A stretch of DNA of 64,000 bases from contig NZ_LNJP01000003.1 in the NCBI RefSeq assembly GCF_001547525.1, positions 620,001 through 684,000 of the forward strand, read 5' to 3'. Numbering within the stretch: the stretch's first letter is position 1; each line of letters starts with the position of its first letter. Origin of the DNA: Burkholderia anthina. GTDB taxonomy: Bacteria; Pseudomonadota; Gammaproteobacteria; Burkholderiales; Burkholderiaceae. Shown in pieces: positions 53,560 to 64,000 of the stretch. The notes under the pieces were generated by a model that saw only the letters and a list, made by a program, of their open reading frames with translations, did no database searches and was not told the origin of the DNA. Made by a program: the position numbers and the translations under genes.

Positions 53560-56286
53560 ATGACGCCGCCGCTCCGGGACGCTTCCCATCTCATTCGCCG
53601 TCTCAATCCTCATTGCACGCGTGCGCTCGAAGCCGCTGCAAGCCTTTGCCAGACCCGGCTCGCCGACGAAATCGCGGTCGAGCACTGGGTGCTGAAGCTG
53701 ATCGAGGCGGACGACGGCGATATTCCGGCGATCCTGCGTCACTACGATCTCGACATCGATGCCGTCTGGGACGCGATGATCGACGCGATCGACCGCATGC
53801 CGCGTACGCTGCGCGGCGTGCCGGCGTTGTCACGGCAGCTCGCCACGGTGATCGAGGACGCATGGGCGCAGGCGGTATCCGACGACCGCGACGGCGCCAT
53901 TCGCTCCGGGCATCTGCTACAGGCGATCGTCGACGCACCGCATGTGCTGCGCACCCAGCGGGCATGGCCGCTGCTGTCGGTTTCGAGTACGCAGATCAGG
54001 CGTGTGCTGCCCCGGCTCGGGCGGCGCTCGTGCGAAAACGCATGCGACGAAACGGTATCGACGTGGGAAACCGCCCCGGCCGGCAGTCAGCGCGGCGCCG
54101 GGACGGCGGCATCGACCACCACCGGCAACGCGGCCCCGCATGCGCCGCACGTGCCGGCGCGCGCGATCGACGGCGATGCGCTCGCCCGTTTCGCGCTCGA
54201 TCTGACCGAAAAGGCGCGCGGAGGCGAGATCGACCCGGTATTCGGCCGCGACCGCGAGATCCGGCAGATGATCGACGTACTCGCGCGCCGCCGCAAGAAC
54301 AATCCGATCCTGGTCGGCGAACCAGGCGTCGGCAAGACCGCGCTCGTCGAAGGGCTCGCGCTGCGTGTAGCAGAAGGCAGCGTGCCGGAAACGATCCGCG
54401 ACACGCGCATCCTGACACTCGATCTCGGCTTGTTGCAGGCCGGTGCGGGCGTCAAGGGCGAATTCGAGCAACGCCTGAAGAACGTGATCGACGAAGTGCG
54501 CGCGTCCGAAACACCGATCCTGCTGTTCATCGACGAAGCCCATACGTTGATCGGCGCAGGCAACCCGGCGGGCGGCGCCGATGCGGCCAACCTGCTCAAG
54601 CCGGCACTCGCGCGCGGGGAATTGCGCACGATCGCGGCCACCACGTGGGCCGAGTACAAGCAGTATTTCGAGCGCGACGCCGCACTCGAACGGCGCTTCC
54701 AGGTCATCAAGGTCGACGAACCGGACGACGACACCGCCTGCCTGATGCTGCGCGGGCTCGCGAGCCGCTATGCGAAGCATCACGGCGTGCATATCCGCGA
54801 CGAAGCGATCGTCGCGGCCGTGCGGTTGTCGCGCCGCTATATTCCCGCGCGACAGTTGCCGGACAAGGCAGTCGACCTGATCGACACGGCCGCCGCACGC
54901 GTGCGCATGTCGCTCGACGTGCCGCCCGCGGAACTGCAGCAGGCGCGTGCGACGCTGGCGGCGCTCGAACTGGAGCGCGCCGCGCTGGACGCGGACCGCC
55001 ACGCCGGGATCGCCGCTGTCGCCGAACGGCGTGCGTCGATCGACACGGAATACGATACCGCCCGCGACGCCGCCGACAGGCTGCTGGATCAGTACACGCG
55101 GGAACGCGAACTCGTCGGCGCCGTGCATGCCCTTCGCGACGCAACGAATCAGATGGTCGATCCGGCGGCCGTGTCGGATGCGCTCGATGCGTTGTCGGCC
55201 GTTCAACGCAAGTCGCCGATGGTTGCCGCCGACGTCGACGCGCCGTCCATCGCGCGCGTCGTCGCCGAATGGACGGGCGTACCGGTCGGCAACCTCGTCG
55301 AGGACGAACTGCGCAACCTGCTCGCCCTCGAAGCAACGCTGGCGACGCGCGTGGTCGCACAAGACGATGCGATCGCCGCATTGGCCGAGAGCCTGCGCAC
55401 CGCCAAGGCCGGCCTGAAGAGCGAACACACGCCGCTCGGCGTGTTCCTGCTGGCCGGGCCGTCCGGCGTCGGCAAGACCGAAACCGCGCGAGCGCTGGCC
55501 GACCTGTTGTTCGGCGGCGACGCCGCGCTGACGACCATCAACCTGTCGGAGTACCAGGAAGCGCATACCGTGTCGCAGCTCAAGGGCTCGCCGCCCGGCT
55601 ACGTCGGCTACGGGCGCGGCGGCGTGCTGACCGAAGCCGTGCGTCAGCGGCCGTACAGCGTGGTGCTGCTGGACGAGGTCGAAAAAGCGCATCGCGATGT
55701 GCTCGACATCTTCTATCAGGTATTCGACCGGGGCACGATGCGCGATGGCGAAGGGCGCGAGATCGATTTCCGCCACTGCGTGATCGTGATGACGTCCAAT
55801 CTCGGCAGTGCGCAAATCGACGATGCGACGGCTGAGGACGCATCGATCACGCAGGCGGCATTGCGGGAAGTCATTCACGCGCAACTGGTCGCGCATTTCC
55901 AGCCGGCACTGCTCGCGCGGTTCCAGACGCTCGTCTATCGGCCGCTCGATGCCGCGGCGCTCGCGTCGATCGTGCGCATCAAACTGAACATGATCGCAGC
56001 ACGCCTGCACCGGCAACACGGCGTGACACTGACGTGCGCGGACGATCTGATCGACTCGATCGCGCGGCACTGCGTATCGCGGGAATCGGGCGCACGCAGC
56101 GTCGATGCGTTCCTGAACCAGCGCGTGCTGCCCGTCGTGTCCCGCGAATTGCTTGCGCGGATGGCATCGGGCATCGCGCCACGGCAGATCTCGTTGTCCG
56201 CGACTGCCGAAGGCACGTTGACGATCGATTTCGTCGATGCGCCGACGGCCGGCGACGACGGCACCGAACGATGGAGCCGACAATGA
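53560..56286 (+). CDS. clpV: ClpV, T6SS sheath-recycling AAA+ ATPase
   Basis: A 908-residue class 1 AAA+ unfoldase (TssH). N-domain with Clp_N repeats (about residues 1-150), first ATPase domain with Walker A GEPGVGKT (about 252-259) and Walker B LLFIDEAHT, a coiled middle domain, and second ATPase domain with Walker A GPSGVGKT (about 633-640) and LLDEVEKAH. It extracts TssC from contracted sheaths. Both P-loops are intact, unlike TssM. The ATG follows the hcp hairpin by about 55 bases. Confidence 0.95.
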   Translation: MTPPLRDASHLIRRLNPHCTRALEAAASLCQTRLADEIAVEHWVLKLIEADDGDIPAILRHYDLDIDAVWDAMIDAIDRMPRTLRGVPALSRQLATVIEDAWAQAVSDDRDGAIRSGHLLQAIVDAPHVLRTQRAWPLLSVSSTQIRRVLPRLGRRSCENACDETVSTWETAPAGSQRGAGTAASTTTGNAAPHAPHVPARAIDGDALARFALDLTEKARGGEIDPVFGRDREIRQMIDVLARRRKNNPILVGEPGVGKTALVEGLALRVAEGSVPETIRDTRILTLDLGLLQAGAGVKGEFEQRLKNVIDEVRASETPILLFIDEAHTLIGAGNPAGGADAANLLKPALARGELRTIAATTWAEYKQYFERDAALERRFQVIKVDEPDDDTACLMLRGLASRYAKHHGVHIRDEAIVAAVRLSRRYIPARQLPDKAVDLIDTAAARVRMSLDVPPAELQQARATLAALELERAALDADRHAGIAAVAERRASIDTEYDTARDAADRLLDQYTRERELVGAVHALRDATNQMVDPAAVSDALDALSAVQRKSPMVAADVDAPSIARVVAEWTGVPVGNLVEDELRNLLALEATLATRVVAQDDAIAALAESLRTAKAGLKSEHTPLGVFLLAGPSGVGKTETARALADLLFGGDAALTTINLSEYQEAHTVSQLKGSPPGYVGYGRGGVLTEAVRQRPYSVVLLDEVEKAHRDVLDIFYQVFDRGTMRDGEGREIDFRHCVIVMTSNLGSAQIDDATAEDASITQAALREVIHAQLVAHFQPALLARFQTLVYRPLDAAALASIVRIKLNMIAARLHRQHGVTLTCADDLIDSIARHCVSRESGARSVDAFLNQRVLPVVSRELLARMASGIAPRQISLSATAEGTLTIDFVDAPTAGDDGTERWSRQ

Positions 56287-56705
56287 CCGCCGGCCCGTCG
56301 CTGTATGACATGCTGCTCGGCCAGATCGGCGGCGAACCGATCGGCGCCTACGACGACCGGACGCTTGAATGCCTGAGCGTCCAGCAGAACGTCCGCCGTA
56401 TTCTCAATACGCGAGCCGGCGCGCTCAAGCATCTACCCGACTACGGGCTGCCCGACCTGACGAACATCTACAAGGCATTGCCCGCGTCCGCGCATTTGCT
56501 CAAGCAGCAGATGGAAGCGACGCTGTTGAAATACGAACCGCGCATTCGCGCGATCGACGTCGCGATCGTCGACAACCGCGATCCCGGCATTCTCGTCAGC
56601 TTCGAGATGACCTGCCATCTGAAGAACGCCGGGCTCGTGCGCTTCGGCACCTACTTCGAGCCGCCGGGCCGCCTGCATGTCGTCCGGCGCATCGACCCAT
56701 CGTGA
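56283..56705 (+). CDS. tssE: TssE, T6SS gp25-like baseplate protein
   Basis: A 140-residue gp25-like lysozyme-fold protein (LYDMLLGQIGG, SVQQNVRRILNTRAGALKHLPDYGLPDL, EPRIRAIDVAIVDNRDPG). It forms the baseplate hub wedge joint and has no lysozyme activity in the family. The ATG chosen overlaps the clpV stop (ATGA) and has GGAG at good spacing; an ATG four codons earlier is possible. Last gene of the rightward operon. Confidence 0.93.
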   Translation: MTAGPSLYDMLLGQIGGEPIGAYDDRTLECLSVQQNVRRILNTRAGALKHLPDYGLPDLTNIYKALPASAHLLKQQMEATLLKYEPRIRAIDVAIVDNRDPGILVSFEMTCHLKNAGLVRFGTYFEPPGRLHVVRRIDPS

Positions 56706-56715
56706 TCGCGCACGA

Positions 56716-57501
56716 TCAACCCTCGTGCGCCAGATGCGCACTAAATCCGACCTTCCCCGGCGCGATCCCGTCCTTCAGCGTCAGTGCCGGAATCTCGTAA
56801 TCGCCCGCGTTCTGCCGGCGAAACGGAATCGGCTGCGTGGTCCACAGATCGTCGAGACGCCGGCCGAGCGCCGCGCGCGTTTCGTCGAAGCGCGCCGCGT
56901 TCATCTTGCCCGTCCGATAGATCACGAATGGCGGCAGCACGTCGAACCCCGGGTAGTACAGCATGCCGTGCTGGATCGGGAACAGCAGGTCGTCGATCGG
57001 CCCGTTGATGCCGCGCGGGCTATAGTGCGGTTCCCACCCGCCCGTCGTGACGATCACCATCGCCCGCTTGCCGGCGAGCGACCCTTCGCCGTAGCGATCG
57101 CCCCAATGCGTGTCGGAATGCTCGCCGACACCATAGGCAAACCCGTACGCGTACACGCGCTCGAACCAGCCCTTCATGATCGCCGGCATCGAGAACCACC
57201 ACAGCGGAAACTGCAGAATCACCGCGTCGGCCCACTTCAGCTTGTCCTGCTCGCGCGCGATGTCGTCGCGCTGCGTGCCCGTCTCGAACGCGCGCTTCGA
57301 ATCGAGCGCCGGATCGAAGCGATCGTCGGGCGCACGGCCGGTCATGTCGTGCGCATCGAGCGTCGCCTTCCAGTTCATCGCGTACAGGTCGGTCACTTGC
57401 ACCGTGTGGCCGGCCGCTTCGAGGTGCGCGACGGCGAAGTCGCGCAGCGCGCCGTTCAGCGAGCGCGGCTCGGGATGGGCATACGCGATCAGCACATTCA
57501 T
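56716..57501 (-). CDS. NAD(P)H:quinone oxidoreductase, flavodoxin-like fold
   Basis: A 261-residue protein of the NQO1/MdaB Flavodoxin_2 family (MNVLIAYAHPEPRSLNGAL, DAVILQFPLWWFSMPAIMKGWFERVYAYGFAYG in pieces, VIVTTGGWEPHYSPRGINGPID). It reduces quinones by two electrons with NAD(P)H and FAD/FMN. GGAG site before the ATG. It is convergent with tssE and divergent from a LysR gene that probably regulates it. Confidence 0.9.
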   Translation of the reverse strand: MNVLIAYAHPEPRSLNGALRDFAVAHLEAAGHTVQVTDLYAMNWKATLDAHDMTGRAPDDRFDPALDSKRAFETGTQRDDIAREQDKLKWADAVILQFPLWWFSMPAIMKGWFERVYAYGFAYGVGEHSDTHWGDRYGEGSLAGKRAMVIVTTGGWEPHYSPRGINGPIDDLLFPIQHGMLYYPGFDVLPPFVIYRTGKMNAARFDETRAALGRRLDDLWTTQPIPFRRQNAGDYEIPALTLKDGIAPGKVGFSAHLAHEG

Positions 57502-57587
57502 GTTCGTCACTCCGTGGATTGAATGGCTGCAGGATGCCGCCTTCAGCGGTATATTTGAAATGAATTCCTGATATCCCAGGTATAGCG

Positions 57588-58481
57588 ATGAATAATCTCA
57601 GAAGGCTCGATCTGAACCTGCTCGTCACGCTCGACGTGCTGCTCGCCGAGCACAACGTCACGCGGGCGGCCGAGAAACTGAACATGTCGCAACCGTCGGT
57701 CAGCGTCCAGCTGCAGAAGCTGCGCGACGTGTTCGGCGATCCGCTGCTGTTGCCGGGGCCGCGCGGGATGCGGCCCACCGCGCGCGCGGAAGCGCTGCGC
57801 GAGCCGTTGCGGGAGGCGCTCGAGGCCGTCGAGCGGGCCGTGGTTCCGGCCACGCCGTTCGACCCTGCAACCGCGACGAACACGTGGCGCGTGGCCGCGA
57901 CCGACTACGGCGAATCGACGATCGTGCTGCCCGCGCTGCACACGCTGCGCTCGACCGCGCCCGCCACGCGGCTCGCCGTCGTCGAGCTCGTGCCGCCGCG
58001 CATCGAGCAAGACGCCGAACGAAACGGCATCGACCTGGCTTTTCACACGACCGAAGGCTCGCCGCCCGGCATGCGGCGCCTGCCGCTGTTCGTCGAGCGT
58101 TACGTCCTGATCGGCCGTGCCGGCCATCCGAAGCTGAAGCGGCGACCCACGCTCGCGCAGTTCGGCTCGCTCGAACACGTGATCGTGTCGCCCGACGGCG
58201 GCGGCTTCTTCGGCGTGACGGACGAAGCGCTCGCGAAGGTCGGCGCCGCCCGGCGCGTCGTGCTGTCGGTGCCGCACTTTCTGTTCGTGATGTCGGCCGT
58301 CGCGAGTACCGATCTCGTCGCGATGGTGCCCGAACGGCTGGTGCGCGACGTGCCCGCGCTGCGCGTGGTGGACGCCCCGGTCGAGGTGCCCGGCTATGAA
58401 ATGTCGATGCTGTGGCACGAGCGCATGCATCGCGATCCGGCGCATCGATGGCTGCGGGAGACGATCGCGGCGACGGTCTGA
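57588..58481 (+). CDS. LysR-family transcriptional regulator
   Basis: A 297-residue LysR-type protein with HTH (LRRLDLNLLVTLDVLLAEHNVTRAAEKLNMSQPSVSVQLQKL in pieces) and a substrate-binding-like domain of the NodD/LinR-type group (TNTWRVAATDYGESTIVLPAL). The 86-bp gap to the divergent quinone reductase gene contains several AT-rich half sites, and the reductase is its likely target. The inducer is unknown. Confidence 0.9.
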   Translation: MNNLRRLDLNLLVTLDVLLAEHNVTRAAEKLNMSQPSVSVQLQKLRDVFGDPLLLPGPRGMRPTARAEALREPLREALEAVERAVVPATPFDPATATNTWRVAATDYGESTIVLPALHTLRSTAPATRLAVVELVPPRIEQDAERNGIDLAFHTTEGSPPGMRRLPLFVERYVLIGRAGHPKLKRRPTLAQFGSLEHVIVSPDGGGFFGVTDEALAKVGAARRVVLSVPHFLFVMSAVASTDLVAMVPERLVRDVPALRVVDAPVEVPGYEMSMLWHERMHRDPAHRWLRETIAATV

Positions 58482-58524
58482 CACGCCGGTCGCGGCGCGG
58501 CTGACATCTGCTGTCACCGGGGGC

Positions 58525-58558
58525 TTGAAAGTCGGTCGATCACTGTATATATTTACAG
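58525..58558 (+). promoter_or_regulatory. LexA (SOS) box overlapping a sigma-70 promoter
   Basis: CTGTATATATTTACAG at 58543-58558 is a full CTGT-N8-ACAG LexA box with an AT-only spacer, within a longer dyad CACTGTA/TACAGTG. It overlaps the -10 of a well-formed promoter: TTGAAA at 58525 and TATATT at 58548, spacing 17. It lies 60 bases upstream of the next gene. Confidence 0.82.
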
Positions 58559-58618
58559 TGTTTCTGCGTCATTTGACCCGAATTCCATCATCCCGAGACG
58601 GTCTTTAGTGAGGCGACC

Positions 58619-59023
58619 ATGTTCCAGTCATCCGCATTCGATCCCGAGCAACCCGGCTTCAATCCCGTCCATTTCGAGCGCGCCGCGCAGCGGGCGGTCG
58701 TCGATCTGCAGCGTGTCGTCAGCGGCCCTGCCCAGCGGGCGCTCGGCCTGCGTCGCCGCACCCACCCGGCCGCCGTCCGCACGATGAGCTGGCAGGCGCT
58801 GCTGAACGTCGAGGAGCTGGCATTCTCGAATGCCGGTTTCCTGAGCCGCAACGAGCCGGCCGTCGTCGATGCATTCATCCGGCTGCGCGACAGTCGGCTG
58901 GTCGCCGCGGACGTCGAGGAGCCGGTCGACTGGCGCCGCGACGACGACGACCTGCCGGCCGTCTATCTGATCGTCAAGGCGATGCTCGAAGCGGAAGAGG
59001 AAGAACGGGCCGAAGCGGCCTGA
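58619..59023 (+). CDS. Unknown, probably SOS-induced small protein
   Basis: A 134-residue protein that I do not recognise. It has a basic middle (RALGLRRRTHPAAVRTMSW), a helical core (QALLNVEELAFSNAGFLSRNEPAVVDAFIRLRDSRLV in pieces) and a highly acidic C-terminus (EAEEEERAEAA). No membrane helix, signal peptide or catalytic motif. A GAGG site precedes the ATG. Its promoter carries a LexA box, so induction by DNA damage is likely. It is not next to any DNA repair gene. Confidence 0.8.
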   Translation: MFQSSAFDPEQPGFNPVHFERAAQRAVVDLQRVVSGPAQRALGLRRRTHPAAVRTMSWQALLNVEELAFSNAGFLSRNEPAVVDAFIRLRDSRLVAADVEEPVDWRRDDDDLPAVYLIVKAMLEAEEEERAEAA

Positions 59024-59202
59024 GCCGCGCGGGCCTTGCGCGGCTGCGTTCTGCCGCACGTCGGGTGGCAGCGCGATCGACGCGGCCGCTCATCGGGTTC
59101 GGCTTCCGCGGTTCGACGCATCGGCGCAGCGCGCGACAAGCCCCGCCCGCCGCGGATCACCGCCGGGTGACTGCCGCCGGGCGAACGGCGCAGCAACGCC
59201 CG

Positions 59203-62427
<3,225 letters not shown>

Positions 62428-62500
62428 TCACCGGTACTGCGCGTCGCGTTCAGCTTGATCGTGTGGCCCGAGGTGCATGCCGCGACGAGCGCGCGACGTA

Positions 62501-62950
62501 TCAGCAGCCGATATCAATCCGCGCCCCGCCGTCCCCCTCCCCCGCCTCGATCCGCACGTCGCCCGTCGCGGCGGCAATCGCGTCGTACACGTCGTCCGTC
62601 ACGCACACCACCGGCACCGCGATCGCATACAGCTCGGCGGCCACGATCGCGCCGATCGAGACGATCAGGTCGCGCTCCTTCAGCACGATCCCGACCGGCC
62701 CCGTGCCGTTGCGCACCGCTTCCGCGAGCACGCTGCTGCTCGAACTGGAGCCCTTCGCGTGCGGCATCACCATCACCTTGCCGGCAAGGCTCGCGCCGGC
62801 TTGCGGATGCCCACGATCGACGATCCTGCCCGCGCCCGAGTCGTAGCCGCCCCAGAAGCTCAGCGGCTTGTCGAGCACGAACGGACGCGCACACGCGCTG
62901 CCCGGCACGAGCGTGTCGCCCGTCAAGAACTTGCCCGTCGCGTCAGTCAT
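62501..62950 (-). CDS. Aconitase X small subunit (cis-3-hydroxy-L-proline dehydratase type)
   Basis: A 149-residue DUF126 swivel-domain protein (TGDTLVPGSACARPFVLDKPLSFWGGYDSGAGRIVDRGHPQ in pieces, MVMPHAKGSSSSSSVLAEAVRNGTGP). In bacteria the two-subunit aconitase X enzymes act as cis-3-hydroxy-L-proline dehydratase. The gene overlaps the end of the large-subunit gene by eight bases, so the two are co-translated. Confidence 0.85.
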   Translation of the reverse strand: MTDATGKFLTGDTLVPGSACARPFVLDKPLSFWGGYDSGAGRIVDRGHPQAGASLAGKVMVMPHAKGSSSSSSVLAEAVRNGTGPVGIVLKERDLIVSIGAIVAAELYAIAVPVVCVTDDVYDAIAAATGDVRIEAGEGDGGARIDIGC

Positions 62951-64000
62951 CGAATCGCACCTTGCCTTCGTACGCGGACCGCACGCATTCGCGCATGCTG
63001 CCGTACGCGACCGTCACGCCGATGTTCGCGGGCGCATATGACGCCCACTTCCCCGAGTTGGTCATCACCAGCCCCGACAACTGCTTCATCACCGGCGTGA
63101 TGTACGTGCAGGTATCGACGACGATCTGGATGCCGCGCGCGGCGAATTTCTCCGCGAGGCCGGCTTCTTCCAGCTCCCACAAAATGAAGCGGCTCGTGTT
63201 CACGTAGAAATCGCAGGCCGGCTTGCCGTCGAAGGCGTCGAGCAATGTGTCGAGCGTGCGGAACTCGGCCAAAGAAAAATGCGGCGTGCCGAGCGCCACC
63301 GCGACGAGCGCGTCGCCGGCTGCGGCGTGGTTCAGCGTGCGGCGAATCTCGTCGAGATCGGCCATCGCGATATCGACCGTGCGCTGCGCCGCGTGCCCAT
63401 GCAACGCGGCGTCGAGCGTCGGCGCCTCCGGCGTCACGCCCACTGCATGGAACAGCGCGACGGCCCCGCTCGACGCGGCGGCCGCGCCGAGCGCCTTGAG
63501 TTCGTCCTCGGTAGTGTCCGCCGGCAGCCCGACGATCGCCGGCACGATCGCGCCCGCGATCTTGCCGACCGCCAGCCCGAGCGCGGCGAAATAGATGTCG
63601 CGCGACGGCAGGCTGCTGAAGTCCGGCGCATTGAACACGATCCGCGCGGCGCGGTTCGCGTCGACATGCAGCCCCGCATACGGCGCGCGCCCCGTGATCG
63701 CGGCAGCCAGGTCGAGGAAATCGCCGTAGCGGCTCGTGCGTGCGCCGAGCACCGAGTTCGCGAACACGATCGCATTCGATTCGGCCCACGCGATCTGCTC
63801 GCCCAGCGCGGGGCGATGCTTCAGCTGATACGGCGCGCACGTGAAGCTCGATTCGCAGCCGAGCAACAAATGCGCGTCCATCAGGCGCCGCGCATCGCGC
63901 TGGATCGTGCGATCGCCGTGGTACAGCTCGGGATGGATCAGGTCGAGCGACCCGACGTTCAACGTGGTCGGCACCGCAACCTTCGCGCCCGTTTCGACGA
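62943..64000 (-). CDS. Aconitase X large subunit, 5' end outside the window
   Basis: A DUF521 (aconitase X catalytic) protein. The visible 352 or so residues run in frame to the window edge (VETGAKVAVPTTLNVGSLDLIHPE), so the start is missing. Family segments include GCESSFTCAPYQ, AWAESNAIVFANSVLGARTSRYGDFLDL in pieces, VDTCTYITPVMKQ and MTNSGKWASYAP. It should dehydrate cis-3-hydroxy-L-proline with its small subunit. Substrate is inferred from bacterial homologues with the same two-subunit layout. Confidence 0.87.
   Translation of the reverse strand, partial: VETGAKVAVPTTLNVGSLDLIHPELYHGDRTIQRDARRLMDAHLLLGCESSFTCAPYQLKHRPALGEQIAWAESNAIVFANSVLGARTSRYGDFLDLAAAITGRAPYAGLHVDANRAARIVFNAPDFSSLPSRDIYFAALGLAVGKIAGAIVPAIVGLPADTTEDELKALGAAAASSGAVALFHAVGVTPEAPTLDAALHGHAAQRTVDIAMADLDEIRRTLNHAAAGDALVAVALGTPHFSLAEFRTLDTLLDAFDGKPACDFYVNTSRFILWELEEAGLAEKFAARGIQIVVDTCTYITPVMKQLSGLVMTNSGKWASYAPANIGVTVAYGSMRECVRSAYEGKVRFDD

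Noticed and set aside
53454..55835. 793-codon plus-strand frame overlapping clpV
   Set aside because: Out-of-frame shadow of clpV; Arg-rich and without motifs, whereas the clpV frame has both Walker A sites.

Overview
The window is GC-rich chromosomal DNA with gene content typical of the Burkholderia cepacia complex: a Wsp chemosensory operon carrying the hybrid WspHRR protein in place of WspR, an andAcAdAbAa-andR anthranilate dioxygenase locus, a catR/catBAC catechol branch and a complete type VI secretion system (T6SS). No rRNA, tRNA, CRISPR array, insertion sequence or prophage was recognised. The species cannot be fixed from this sequence alone.

Layout. 0.3-9.2 kb, minus strand: wspHRR-wspA-wspB-wspC-wspD-wspE-wspF, mostly linked by four-base ATGA/GTGA overlaps. 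9.7-14.6 kb: a CPA1 Na+/H+ antiporter, an aldehyde dehydrogenase and an acetolactate-synthase-like ThDP enzyme. 15.0-17.0 kb: a HigBA-type toxin-antitoxin pair and a DUF445 membrane protein. 17.1-21.6 kb: anthranilate dioxygenase genes with divergent AraC regulator andR. 21.8-23.9 kb: a small unknown gene and a chemoreceptor. 24.3-27.6 kb: catR and catBAC. Anthranilate is thus converted to catechol by AndA and carried through cis,cis-muconate and muconolactone to the beta-ketoadipate enol-lactone.

27.7-56.7 kb: a T6SS in two divergent operons read from an AT-rich 560-bp spacer. Leftward: tssB, tssC, vgrG, an effector, its immunity gene, a low-GC array of broken effector/immunity paralogues, PAAR, an unknown membrane protein, tssM, tssA, tssF, tssG, tssJ. 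Rightward: tssK, tssL, a TagL-like OmpA protein, hcp, clpV, tssE. The effector has an M23-like N-terminal half with an SH3-like insert and a GH108 muramidase C-terminus. Base composition falls sharply near the start of the muramidase and stays low through the immunity array. This array is the most unusual part of the window: five relics or copies of one exported immunity-like family, two broken at A7 homopolymers, and a second effector 5' end joined to a different C-terminal tail.

56.7-64 kb: a quinone reductase with divergent LysR regulator, a small unknown gene behind a textbook LexA box, a 2,4-dienoyl-CoA-reductase-like flavoenzyme with divergent AraC regulator, and an aconitase-X (cis-3-hydroxy-L-proline dehydratase type) gene pair running off the right edge.
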